Shown one piece after another: positions 20,534 to 34,400 of a stretch of 64,000 nucleotides of DNA. Within the stretch, counting starts at the first letter, position 1. Every line of letters starts with the position of its first letter. The notes below the pieces were generated by a model. It saw only the letters and a list, made by a program, of their open reading frames with translations. It made no database searches and had not been told where the DNA came from. The stretch lies in assembly GCF_001949145.1 (NCBI RefSeq), contig NW_019091398.1, positions 236,311-300,310 on the forward strand, given 5' to 3'. The position numbers and the translations under genes were made by a program. The DNA is from Acanthaster planci (taxonomy: Eukaryota > Echinodermata > Asteroidea > Valvatida > Acanthasteridae).

Positions 20534-23500
20534 AGATGAGATGTCATTAGGATTGATAATGACATTGATAACGTGATGTAAGCCTGGAGTCTTGTTATAT
20601 CCGCAAAACCTTCTCCATCCCCCAAGAAATCACGTCAAGAATTCAGACTAGATTACTGAAGCAACAGGACTCATTTCGCCCAATATCTAAAAGATCTTAT
20701 TGTGAGAAGAGAGTGAGGAAAAAGAGGCAATATGCCAGTTCCGCACACATACAAATATTGCTAATTCCTGTACATTTAAATTAGAGATATTAACATAATC
20801 AGTTGTCATTTCGATAGACAAGAGAAAGTTGTTTTCCAATTTTGGCAATATTACAAATTAAACAAAACCAAGATTTAAGTCGCCCAGATATTCACTCTAT
20901 TGTGGCAAGGTGAAGGACGCATGGAAAAATATCGTCAGTTTGTAAATGCGGATGCACATTTGGCTTTCCTTAACTTACCTCTTCCATATTTCTACGATAA
21001 GAATGACGTTATGATATAATGTGAATGCTCCCGTGCAATAACATCAAAATTTAGTGTTAATAAGTATTGAGGTAATTTTTACTAAATATAAGGTGTCAGT
21101 GATGTATAAAGGAAATTAAATGTATGTAAATATATCCAGCTTGTTTAACTTTTGAAAACAGTTTTACATTTGCCTTTTTCGAATTTTTTTGGCAGGTAAT
21201 TCATGTAGAAATCATATCCATGTAGGAAGTTTGGTTGACGCACACTGAAATCGTACGTCAAATATTTTGAGAAGTTTCATTTTGGTTACCGCTCACTCCT
21301 AAGTTGTACCTTCTTGTTAAGAACATTTTGGATGAGGAAAAGAAAGACACAGAAAAAAGACACAAGATGAATGTGAATCGGAAGGCAAGTATATAACTAA
21401 AAAAAAAGAAACATTTTGACGAGGCTTTTGTTTCATTTGTTTAAGTTTTATCCTTTGTTTCCTATCAGTTTTGTGCCAATAAAAAAACCAATGCGAAGAA
21501 GCTTTGACTGATTGCCATTTTTATCTTGTTTCCGAAAGAAAAAAATACATGTAGACATTTTTTGATTTTTGTGAAGCCTACTTCGACGAGAAAAAGAAGT
21601 GTCTTGAATATACTTGGGTTCCACTGGCCATAGATTAAATGCTGTACATATTTTTTACTCCAGTCTTTATGTCAATTTAAATAAATTGCGCGGCAATTGC
21701 TGAATCCGGTTTGTAAGTGTGACGTCACTTCAGTTTAAACCACGCCCACTGCACATGCACTGCACACAGGGCTACATGCACTGATCGCTGTTTGCATGGA
21801 ACCATGGAACTGGAAGTTAATGCGCAACTTCAGCAATCGTCCAATGGGAGCCTGCAAATTGTGGCGCGTTCGCCTTGGTGACGAGTCACTTACGAACCGG
21901 ATAGGAAAGATGAAAAAACAGCTGTCGAGAAACAAAGTAATGTGTTAAGACGGTAACTGTTTGACATACAACCACTGAAAATATCCACAGAAGCATGACA
22001 CATCAGACAATCTGGGAATTTCAGTTGTGTTGGAAGGCAAATTCTCGGTTGAGCAGTTGCCATGTCTGCACTGACGAACAAGAGGTCGTGGGTTGGATTC
22101 TCACATCTATCAATATGTTGCTACCAAGGCTTGATCCACGCAGTGTCATCAACAAACTTTCACAGAGGTCAGATTGTTAAAAGGAAGCTTTTTCAATGAT
22201 ATTAATCAATCTAGCTCGGATGAGAATTTTTTACCAGGTTTTTGCTCTTACACCTTTGTAGATATTCACATTGCGTTCTCGGTGCTGTCCGAGCATTGCG
22301 AAACAATCACGAGTCTGCAGCAGGAGGCTTGTTGATTATTCGCCTGGTGTGTGGTAGTACTGTGGTATGAATCAAGCAGTTTCACCTGCCAACTTTAATC
22401 CTGATCACATGAGAATCGCAAATGAACAAGCACATAAATTAACCAAAACTAACCATAAACTGGAGTTTATCATTGGTAACAGCCAGACATTTTGACCAAA
22501 TTTATGGTCCAATTTAGGCAGTGAGATTAAGGGAAGCATGTAACGATAGTATTTACAATAGATTTCATTATTGCTGGAAATGTACAAATTGTATGCAAAG
22601 AAACACAGAAATTCCCAACTTCACAGATGTGATTCTGCATTAGAATATGATAGATTAAGGTCACAGAAATGAAAAGTGTGTATTAAGTTAATCAGAGAAA
22701 CGACAACCATGCTCATTTAAAGTGCTGTTGGTTGAACTTGATAAGTGCACACAGCATCTGAAAATGTGGCTTTTGCTAACGGGTGAAGATGATCAATTAA
22801 ATATAATGAAATATCAACAAAATATCACGACCCGAATGCTAACTAAGAAGTATTGTAACTTTCAAACAAAAATCTATCTACAGAAAAGAAACAGTCAAGT
22901 ATGAATCTGCACTGATCTCAAAGCCCTTTTAAAAACCTTTTTTAAAACACAACAACGTATCAAACGTTACATAAAAACTGTTCCTGGTACTTGAACAATT
23001 CTGTCAAGCCTTGCACAGTTCTAACTAATGCCAAACCCAACTTACAGGGGTAGAAAACACAAGGAAATCAACCTTAAAACATGAAAGTAACAGACAAAGA
23101 GGGAACACACACGACCAGAATTATTTACAGTTAACTATGTGAAGAGTTGAGGGCTGCATTGGATTAGAAGTCGACAGACTGCAAACTTGGCTGGTCTAGG
23201 GGCTCAGCGCACCCCTACTTTGCTCTGATGAAGAGGACTATTTGAATGGAATTGCGAATAAGCTCCGAGCTAAGCTAATGTTATCAGCTCTCAGCTGGAG
23301 ATGATGCCATTCTCAGCTGATGTACGCACTCACCAATAAGAAAAAAAAGACTTCCTCCAACAGGGTTGAGACGGAACCTTTGAGGTATCAACATGACATC
23401 TGAATGCAGGAATCTATTAGCTCTCACAAAAACACTACTGGCCGAAGATGAAAGTTTCAACTTTTTTTCAGCAACACAGTGGGCCAGGTAGCACTTTTCT

Positions 23501-24198
23501 TGTCCCAAACCTAAAACATCACAAAACTAAATGACATCTCCAACATTGCTTCAGAGGAGATCAATTGTCACGTTTACATGTAAACAATCTATTTACACTC
23601 CAGTTGCTTAAAACTTACATTGCTAAAAAGAGGAAACAAAGAATCCAAATCTTTGAACACTTGAGTAAATTCAACTTCCATGTCATTTGAAGACTGCAAA
23701 GAACTATATACACTTTTCTTCAACACACACAAATTCACAACAGTGGGATAAGTGGCCGTTTTGTCACTACTTGAGCCAACGGACTCATTTGATGTTTACT
23801 CTTAATGATTACATTTTTGTTCAGCAAGGTATCACTTGTAGCAGTGGCTTTTGACTTTCACTGAGTTACTTTTGGAAGCGTTGGGTAGTTGCTACTTTTC
23901 CAGAATTTGACAGAAAGACAGGATAAACAGTGGCTGTAAAATATTTTGAGTATTAACGACGCTTGTTTGAAAACAGGATTAAAACGCCTGTTTTCCTTCT
24001 AAAAAAAAATCCATTATATGTAAATATCCTATTAGAATCCACTCTCCTCACAAAACTTCTTAAGGCAAAAGCCTAACAACCATAGAGAACAGTAATGAAG
24101 AACTAGCCAACTAGAAGTTGTCGATAGTTTTTATAGGGGAGTAAACAATTAAAATTCAGGGTATTTGCGATTCAAACCGGATGTCATGCTTGAGTGTA
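20534..24198. other. 3' UTR and convergent intergenic region
   Basis: Lies between two convergent genes. AATAAA at 21478-21483 and another at 21680-21685 are plausible poly(A) signals for the HYR gene, giving a 3' UTR of about 0.95-1.15 kb. Around 22080 a tRNA B-box-like fragment (GTCGTGGGTTGGATTC) suggests SINE debris. The last few hundred bases before 24199 should include the SMCHD1 3' UTR on the minus strand, but I found no convincing poly(A) signal for it. No other gene seen. Confidence 0.55.
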
Positions 24199-27100
24199 TC
24201 ATCTCCGTCTCTTAGTAGAGCCTGTTGACCCAGAGACGGGAGTTCGACGGGATCGAGTAGACGGGGAGCTTTCTTCCGTGACCGACGACACAGGGGATCG
24301 TGACGAGGAACGCACACGCTTACCTTGCTGCTGTTGCTGAGGAGTCAGGCGACCAGACCTCTCTGGACCAACATCGCCCTCTGCTGACGACTGATTCATA
24401 CCTAAGAAGAGGGCCACACCACATACTGTCAACACCTTAGATCTTCTGTCATATCTGGTGTAGTTGGCTTTGAACAACCTCGCTAAGTGATTGCTACATG
24501 TATTTCGCCTGTCTGCACTATCAAGTGGAAGGTCTTGGATTCAATCCTTAACAGTAACTTTATGAATTGTGCAGGAACAAGCTGTCTCAGATAATCAGCA
24601 AGCTACTTTGGAATACTGAGGAAGATCCAATGTGCTGAATTTAATTTCTATTTAATTAATGTATTTAATTTTGAAAAAGTACTGAAAGAAGGCCACTTTG
24701 AATGATGTGTCAAAAGATGCATTTTCGGAAATTGCCTTCAGTAGCTTGTTTTTATTTCAGTGGTTGTTATAATTTGTCAGGTCAGTGCACAATATTGCGT
24801 AGTTACAATCAGCTGCATGAGAGCACACCCAGACACTGAATTTGGGCAGGAATCAAAACAGGACCCTGCAACATTTGATTTGCAACTACTGATTTGAGAT
24901 CCTAAAATATGGCCTTTCTCACAATACACAGCATTCACTGAGCTCACACTTCGTAAGGTTAGTTGTAAAGCATCCTTCTTTAGATTTCAAGCACTTTTGT
25001 TGCCTGAAACGAATATAATTCACACGCAACTGACAGACTGTACCTTTAAGGATAGAAAAGCTTGATATTTACCACGGCCACTGCCACTCATGAGTAACTT
25101 ACCGAGTTTCTTTACGGTCAGTGCCACTCATGAGTAACTTACCGAGTTTCTTTACGGTCAGTGCCACTCATGCATAACTTACCAAGTTTCTTTACGGTCA
25201 GTGCCACTCATGAGTAACTTACCAAGTTTCTTTACGGTCAGTGCCACTCATGCGTAACTTACCGAGTTTCTTTACGGTCAGTGCCACTCATGAGTAACTT
25301 ACTGAGTTTCTTTACAGTCAGTGCCACTCATGAGTAACTTACCGAGTTTCTTCTCCACCAGCGCTAGTTGTTCAACTGCCTCTTGACACTCCCTACGTTT
25401 GTTCCGCATGGACGCAGACTTCTGTTCCTCCTCTTGCACCGTCAGCTCTTGCTCCACCTCAAGGCGTTTCTGTGTCGCCTGCAGGAGACTCTCAAGCAGC
25501 TCTGAAATGAAATCACAAACCACAACATTGAAAATGCTAAGCACTGGATGGAGGGCAATCACTAATGGGAGGGATGTAAAGTGACCAAACTACTTGACTT
25601 TGGTGAGCAGGAGTAATTCCAACATTTGTAAGATCAAGCCAGATCACAGATTGCTCAGAAAGTTACAAAGGTTTGAAGAGGTAACCTTTTTTTTAGGTAA
25701 TTCTAGAAACCTGCGCAAACATTTACAAACTAACAATAACGTTATAAAGAAAAAGGCAAGGACAATAGATTTTTAAAGAAAAGGTGCTTTTAAAAAGCAA
25801 TCCCACATATTGTCACCGTTCCCATGAAGTGATGCTAATGTCCAAAAAATGAATTGTTGATTTCCTTTTTTTTCCAATATTTTCTTTTACAATATCGTGC
25901 TTGACCATTTTCACATGCTCCCACAAACAAAACATCATTAATGTCACAGTTACATTAATGTTGCCGAGGGAAATTATCTTGAAAACAGCATTTTGCGTTT
26001 TTATGAAGAGATGCAAAGCTTAACGTCCTTTGAACATGTACAAAACGTATTGCAAGGATACGGCTGAAAAGTAGGTCAACCGGGATTTTCATTTTCAGGA
26101 AGTGATGTTAGCTTTGTTACATTCACAGCAGTGCGTGGGTAAAGGCAACATCACCTTCCCTGTGATTATTAAACGTTGAGCAGACGGATGTTCATGTACA
26201 AAAGCCAAAGTTCGTTTTCATGAACTGACGTTAACTTTTGGCTAATTAAGTCATTTTCATACTAATAACTTGGGATTAATAAGTGAATGATTAGACATAA
26301 AAGAATCATATAAGGGATTTTGTTACAGGAAGTTGTCACAAAATACTTATTTTGGTAGTTTTTATAAAGGAGAAACGTCTCTGGGGATTCTCTCGAAAAC
26401 CTGTTTTTATTCAAAAGCCACATTAGTGTCACCTCATGGTGAAGGTGACGACATATAAATGCTTACCTATCTGTTTGGAAAGTTGATGGCACGCTTCAGG
26501 AATCGGCGCTCCAAATATCACCCCCTTCATTTTCTCTAAGGGCAAGAACTGGTTGTGAGTTCCTCCAAACTTGCCGTTGCTCTTGACACGATTTCCGTCC
26601 CTCGTCAGCAGGGTTGGACAGGGCGTTACGTTGACAATCTCACGCCGGTAAGCTGTAGCATCTTCCAAAGTGTCCAGGATGATTACATCACCAAGGAGCT
26701 GGCCAAAGACTAAGGGGGGGGGCAGGGAACAAGACATCCAAGATGAAAAGCTACAATCCTGGGCAAATTTTGTTGGGCCTCCAACCCTCAGACCTCCCTT
26801 CAATGCTGGGTCGTAGTCTGCTCTCTGGTTGGACATGACAACATTGACCGGGAGAGTGGAGGAGAGGGCTGGAGAGCATTCATATGGCTATTACCAAGCG
26901 TCCTAACAATTTTGTCCAGTATTGTAAATTCCTGCAAAAGCAATGACTCTTGGTTCAGCGAGTGCACTGGAGATTGCTGGAAACACAATCTGCCTGCTGC
27001 AGTGGTAACACTTTCTGTGAAAAATATTCAGCTATCAGCAGTGCCGTTATTGCTCCACAGAGCTATTAACCACTGGCATGATTCGCTTAGCAAGAAATAG

Positions 27101-28443
27101 GTTACCGGCCCAAATTGCCATGCAAAGTGCACTCCTAGAGACTGGTTCTCGGTTGATCTTTACAGTAGCACACGATTCTGCTCTATCTCTGCAGTATTTT
27201 CAACCTCCAGCTTTACAAAATTGGACCCTGGCTGGTCTGGACTAACCTAGTCTACAGCTTTCCTCGTGGGCTGGGAATTGCAACAGGTGTCTGGCAAAGA
27301 CTGGGTTTCCTGGAGGTTGGTAAGTCCTGAGGAACCGGGTGTGAGGCAGCTCCCTGGGCAGAAATCACAAGACAAGAAAGTGAAATAAATGGAGCAAAAA
27401 TAACTGGACTTGAGAGACAAAACATTATTAAAACTGTCGATCTTGAAATACACCTGCTATGTTTGCACTGTTCATCTGCTCAGTCAGGGACCCTCCCTGC
27501 TAATCCCCTCGCACAGTGATCGCTCAAATTATATGTATCATTAGGGTTTTTTAGTCAAATGGATGAGAAAGTTCAAGAGGACATGTTAGGGACTTGAGAA
27601 TGTAACAAGATGAAACGAGCAAAGCACTGACATCATTTTGAACAGGGTGAAAACAAGTACTAGGCGTATATACCCAGCACCCATGGAACAAGTTTAGAAC
27701 TGCACAAGGAAAACACGTTCAGACCTCTTGAGCCCATGCAAAGACGTGGCGATTAGAGGTCATGACCTCTACACCACCTAGGTCACGGAGTCTACTTTCT
27801 ACCTGTTCCAGTTGGGGATGCTCTTTCTGAAGATGGAATCCAGAGGGAGGACTTGCTGGCGTCCCTGGGTGGCCTGGTAGACCTTCATGGCTGCTTCCGA
27901 AGTCCTCACTACCAGGCAATCCATGTCTGTTAACATGTGCCAAGAGAGGACGTGGGCAATGGTGTCGTCCACAACCTCCGCCAACTGACCGATCTGAGGA
28001 TCGCATAATAATTGATCATCCACAATCAGTCATTAATACTCATACGCAGACTAATAACACGCGCCATGAAATAGCAAGGTAATAGCGTCCACTTCAGCAA
28101 ACTGATTGATCTGATGAGAAAACAATCCATAACCAATAACCTTGGTATGTGTGCCATCTCTAGCTCTGAGCTTACACCAAGGGACTCAAGACCAACAACT
28201 AACCAATACTCAGTGACAGCATACCAGCAAACCCTACCCCAACCTCAAGCTACATGAACACGAGTACAGCATCACTCCAAGAGCCCAACTCCGAGAACCA
28301 CACAATTCACTTACTTTACCAAGTATTGCCGGGTTGCTATTCATGTCAACGTACATGCTCAGTTCACATTTCCGTCGCGGTAACTGCAGCATTGTTTCTC
28401 GTTGTCGCTGAGCCTCACTTAATAACCTCTGAATAGTCTCCAC
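24199..28443 (-). CDS. SMCHD1: SMCHD1 exons 36-41: hinge, coiled coil, basic tail
   Basis: Exons 36-39 encode the SMC flexible hinge ([90 protein letters not shown]), which dimerises and binds nucleic acid in mouse and human. Exon 40 is an amphipathic Glu/Lys/Gln-rich helix, a coiled coil returning toward the core. Exon 41 encodes a low-complexity Gln run, then a Ser/Arg-rich tail ending KRRR, a likely nuclear localisation signal, with TGA at 24199-24201. The 5' splice site of exon 40 is tandemly duplicated in the following intron. Confidence 0.93.
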
Positions 28444-31400
28444 CTGTAAAATACATCCAAAATATTTACCCACAAGCAAATTAAGGATTTCCTCAGGAAC
28501 TCCTGATGTATACCTTCAGGGGCCTGTTTGTTTCATGCCGACCAGTGATTCGTCGGTTCACTGACACCAGAACCCGTCCAATGGATGAAGGGAACCAGCA
28601 ATGGGATCACTGATCAAGATCCAGATCCCCGTGAAACAAAGTGGCTCTTAGGCTTCGCCAAATACCACTTCAAACTGCACTGACAACGCGACTTGACTTA
28701 ACACAACGTTAGGTCAATGCATAAACAACACAGTTGTCCTTTGATCGAGGTGCGATCTGACAACTACTCCCCCCGCAATTATTCAAGGACTAACTGTTTT
28801 GCAAAATAACGTACGCTCGACTACACTGAGCGAGCAAGTGCACAGATGCGTCTGCATCCCGGCTTACTACCACTGGTTGCCATGTTCCATCAACTCCTGC
28901 GTACTTACTGTGTTGACTTGGCTGGTTTGGATCAGCAATTTCCTGAGTTCAGATTTGATTTGGTTCTCGTTGTGCTGTGCTTCCTGGACCGACACTGTCA
29001 AAATAATAAAAAAAACAAGAAACAAACCCAAACAACATATTAGAAAATCAAGACAATCTTTAGCTAGTTAGTTTTTGTCAGTACTGTTATCAAGAGTATA
29101 CTCAGTTCTTGATTTGGAAGCATGGCTCCAATTCACGTTCTAAAATGCGGATAATATAAGCATCATTCCAGGAGGTCAACAGATGAAGATGACATGATGA
29201 TCAGTAACAAAGTAAACAAGGCTTTTTTTTTACTTATGGCTTCAAGTCCAGCACTGTTTTCAGCATGAAATTCACAACTGGATTTAAACATCGGCTGTTG
29301 CAACTCAGCAGAAATGATCAAAACTTGGGTTTCACAGAAAGCCTCAAATAAGAACAATAAATCCGTCAACCTTGAAACACAGAGAGGAAGACGGAAATAA
29401 AGCTGAGATTTGGAAAGGCTCCCCATGCAGGCGCAACTTAGGGCTCACTAGTGTCCTCTATACACGACAGATGCAACCAACATTGGTGACAGCAGTTTGA
29501 GATCTGAAGAGGGACTGGCCTCACTTTTCATCTCCGCAATCAGCTTGTCGGTCGTCTGGAAGAAACCTTGGAAGACGTTGATGGTTTGAAGCAGTGTGTC
29601 TCTCTCCTTGGTCAACTGGGACATGCGGTACTGCTTCCTGGCATCTGGGATAATAATAAGAATAACAAAAATACTGCTTTTTTAAAGCGCACTTTGACAT
29701 AAAACTCCCTTGGAGCGTTTTACAATAAAACAAAGAAACTATGCAATGATTTCAGTAGAAAAGTAACCAAAGAAACTTTATAAATTAGAACAGACCAGCC
29801 ATAGAATCACTGTAGCAAGCCGCAGAATACAACCACAGTCAACAACCATGAGAAACTATGACCTCTCTAGCTGTTTTATAACAGTTACACAGGCTGTACA
29901 ATTTCCTGGCAATGATACAAGCCAGGCAAGTCATAAAAAGTAGTGGTTACATCCTTATGAAACTATGGCAATTACAACAAATTTCTAAACAAAAAAAAAA
30001 AAGATGTGTGCTACCAGCCCAAGGTAAATAATGGTTCAAATTCTAATGATAAGGTACTACATGAAACCGGTAAAGAATTCAAACTTAAATAGTGAGTTGG
30101 TTGTATAGAGCAACGAGGAAATGAATATGCATGGTTTTGATAGTTTCATCAATGAGCTCATACCGTTGTAGAAGAGGAATGGTTGGACGTAAGGATCCAC
30201 GTTGGTTGGTTTGAGTTGAGGGCTTTGCACTTCCACCTTCAGTGAGTACTCCCCACCATCTTTACCTGGGGTGCTCTCCTGGAGGACTAGATTCTACAAG
30301 AAAAAAAAAACATGATGGGTGATTTAGGGTGACCACAGAAATCTGAAAACCAAATTCCAGGCCTTTTCCGGACCTTTCAAGACTAAAATATGGCAATTTC
30401 CATGACATTTTAACGCCATCTTGCAGAGAAAAGTTGTTGGGCATTTTGAACTAAAAGACTGCCATAGCCACTACTACAGACTGACTGTACATTTATTTTA
30501 TCTGTTTCTGTCATCATGTTACAATAAACCCATCAAAGATAACCCTTTCATGACTTTGACTTCCATGACTTTTTCCTGACTTTCTTCCTCTACCAACAGA
30601 ATCCGGGGACAACTTCTTTTAGCCCAAATTTTCCAATGGCTTTTCCCTAACTTTCCAAGTCAACTTCTTTTACCAATATTTTTAGGATTTTCGGTGACCA
30701 CAAGGAACCCTTCTGACTAGACTCCTGATCAAAGGGTCAGGGGTTCAGCATCCGACAATTCAAACTGGCAGCAAATTCAATCAGGCGGCCATTTGTTTAT
30801 ACCGCATTACCTGGACCGTGACCACCCCTTTGGTCATGCTGAACTCAGCTGAAGACTTGTTGCCCACCAGCATGGGCAGTTCATTGCCTCCATCACCACA
30901 CAGGCTGACCACTACCTTCCCTGAGACATTGCTTCCTGTAGCATTGCCATACTGGTCCTGTACAGAGAAGGAAACAGCCAGGCTAGCAAGGACATATTAC
31001 TTATTGGTAATGAGTTGATCGGTGATGTGGATGAAGTTGGAGTATCGACCAGCCTTATGCTAAGTAGTTAGCCTGCAAACTTTAGACAAAATGTTGAAAT
31101 CGGTCCTACTCAGAGAGGAAATCTGATTCTAAGACACACTGTGATAACAGACTTCTGACATGATGGTTTCACTGAGATAGCGATGATGTTTATAAACTTC
31201 ACTGCTCAAATCCATCAGGCATGCAAACCTACGCATACAACACTGCGAGTGCGCGCATGAAGCCAATACGGCATGGGGTCTAGGCCCAACTTAGAGCCCT
31301 GGAAAATGTTGAATTCTAGATGCTCTCTGGTGCATTCTGGGCAGTTCCAACCGCTTGAATTTTAGATGAATACATTTTATTTCAAAAATATGCGCAAAAA

Positions 31401-34400
31401 AATCTTGATATCTGAAATTTTCTAATTGGTACTTGTTGCTGATTTTACTTACTACACGTTAGTAAGACTGGCTTTCTTGGCCACCTTGGCAGCAACCTCT
31501 AGCACTCTTCTTTTAGTTGTTGTGGGTTTTGGATGTTGAAGTGGATGCTTGGCAGAGGCATTTTCTTAATCAAGATACTTGACTGATTCTTTTCTGGCCT
31601 TCCGCATGTCAGCCACAAGAATCTTGCTGACTGGCTCATGAAGAAAGGCTTTCATCAAGAAGAGTGCTAGAGATGCCTTGTGACCACGTCCTTCCTTTTC
31701 GAAGTCATTTTTCCAAGACAAACTATCTCAGATGTTTTTCCAACACGTACATGTCACAGAACGGCAGCACGTGCAGTCCATATCCTGACGTCACAAAGTG
31801 CAAGTTGATCGACCACAACTGAATAGAGGGCACTATGATAATCACGAATGGAACAAAGTCAGGTGTCCAGCTCAGTTAACAGTTTCCTCTCATACACTAG
31901 CACAGAACAGATGACAATTTCTATCCTTTTTTCCCGCATGGAAGCACAATTGTACAAGTTTCTGCTGAGCAGTGGCTTGGCAGCAGCACATCCGCCGCGA
32001 CACGATCCGAGGTGCAAGCAAGTGGCGAAAGCACACACAAAGCCTAAGTTGGAATCTTTTGTGGTCCTATATTTTAAAAACGCAGAAATCCGCCTATCTG
32101 CAGAGGAGTTGCATGCCTGATCAATGATGGCGCCACTACGGCAATGTAGAACTTCTCAGTATGTGTTTACTCACCTTGAGTTGTAACTTGAGTGTTCGTA
32201 CTAGTGATCGACTGAGTGATTTCTGAGTGTTGGACACAGTGACCATGGGCTGATGGCTGTCGGGTACCAGTTTGACTGGTGGGCCAGGATGGACCACGAA
32301 GCTCAGCTGCAAAGATAGTTAACGATGTTATTTCTTAAAATGCTGAACATCAAATGTGTCTGAAATTTGTGGCTATGTCTAAAAAGAGCTGCGGCTGCAG
32401 CTATTTCTAACAGACAATTGTGTTATCCTAGCCACAGCCAGTTAATTCGTACACTGCCTGAGCAACTCTTTGAGCTAGGCGATAAAAATTCTCTTGACTA
32501 CTCACTGTTTCACTAATGATGGTGTCCTGATGGCCTATCATGACCTGGAAGAACATGTTGTAATGGCCAGCAACTTCTGGGGCCTTCCTCTTCCTGAGTG
32601 TGAGAATAGACATCATTGCGATAATCAAATGGAATCTTCACAAAGGTCAGTTGGTTAGAGTTTACAGGAATTGCTTCAGCCGCTCGCATCACTTAGCATC
32701 TGTTACTGGTTATTATCAGTGACTATGATCTTATTCCACCAAGGGCTCAGCTCAATCGATGACCATTATCAATACAGTAGAGGACAGGTCTTGCCAGGTA
32801 CCCAGGATAGTTTTTCAACATAGTTTACCTGGGAAAATTGATAAGTGGTCGACAAACAGTCCATGATCAAACTTGACTGAGGTTAAACCCTTGCTCACTG
32901 ACATCACGTGCAAAGGACAGAGCTGGATTTTTTAACTGGTCAAAGATGCAGATTGCATAAAGGGCAACTTATGCCAATTACAACTGCTGAATCACGACAA
33001 AACGGCTGCATTGGCACACAGTGAAAACACAAACAGCATGAGCTCAATGATGACCACCCCTATACCTGAAGTAGAAGTGTCCAGGTTTGTCATCTTGCTG
33101 CCTGTTGTCTGGGACATATGACACTGCTTCTGGGGAGGGTTTGGTCTGGGAGGAGGTGTCAACTTTCCAGAGTCTCATCAGGACGTTCTTGGGAGGCAGC
33201 TTCAGGAACACACTACCGTCTTCTGCTTCTACTCTCACGTCGAATGCTGAAAGGAAAAAAAAAAAAGAACAAAAGATGAAAAAATCCAAGCACAGAGAAA
33301 CTTTGAGATTTGAGGGATGAATCCAAATGGAGAAAAGCGGCACGCTTTGTGCTCTGTATGAACTGGCTTTATGGAAGAATGCTGCTACAAGAATCAAGAA
33401 CAATTCTGTACTGAACACAATCGCTTTTCGTCTTACCTGGGAAGAAGTCTCCAACAATCAGTGACGGTATTTTTTCAAACTCGACAAAGACCGCGGTTGG
33501 TTTGTTAGGGTCAGGCTGGATGTATATGTCCACTGTGCTGACCAGCACATTCCGGCCAACAATGGCCTTGATGGTCAGCTTATGGTGGCCAGTGGCAGCT
33601 GAGATGATAGGCCTGCCAAATCCTGCCCGGCCGTCCTTGTCAGCTTTCATCTGCAGGTTGACGTTATCCAAGCCGCTGGAACCCGTTAGTGTCATGCGGG
33701 CATTGGTGTCAGAGGTGGGATTATCATTTTCGTCACAGAGCTGGACGGTCAAGTTCTTGTCTATCCTGGAACCACTGAAGACTGACACGGGCTACCATTC
33801 AACAAACAAAAACATCATTGCAAAGTTTACAAATTTATTCATCACTGCAAGCATTTCAGAATCTTAAGAGACTATGCAAACCATTACTTGGCACCTAATT
33901 AGCGGCATGAAGAATCCAAAAAGTTTGCACTGTGAGGAAAAAGACACCAACCCAAACTGCCAGAGAAAAGCAATTATTGTAACTGTCGTAGTGACATCAT
34001 AGGACTCAAAACATACAGTTCAAGAAACAACAAAACTTGTGATGCAAGTGTGACGTCAAAAATCTCTTGAAGCCCAAGCCCTAAAGAAGGAAAAGAAAAT
34101 TCCCAGAGACAAACCTCATAGAGAGAAGTGTCGATGAATGATAGCTTGGTGGGTGGTCCAGCCAGCATTTGTAGCTTCACATACTCTGTGAAGTCATGGT
34201 ACTTAACACACAGCTCACGCTGTCCTAATGGACCCCCTTCAAAGCGGACTTGACGTAAGGCAAAGCCCGTATTGGGTATAATGAACTTCTGAAGCTGCTT
34301 GGTCTTCAGACCTTCCCCCGTCACCTCCAGGTGGCTGAGAGCTCCGTGGGGAACCTGTCAGGCGGAGCAGAAAAAAGGGCAGGTGGATAATAATTATTCC

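Noticed and set aside
25081-25320. CRISPR-like array
   Set aside because: Units are contiguous with no unique spacers, the genome is eukaryotic, and the unit is explained as a duplicated exon end and splice donor.
27046-27146. Possible SMCHD1 exon on the minus strand ([17 protein letters not shown])
   Set aside because: It resembled the segment between exons 37 and 39 but had no donor in the right phase. The true exon at 27247-27353 ([13 protein letters not shown]) fits both flanking phases and the family alignment far better.
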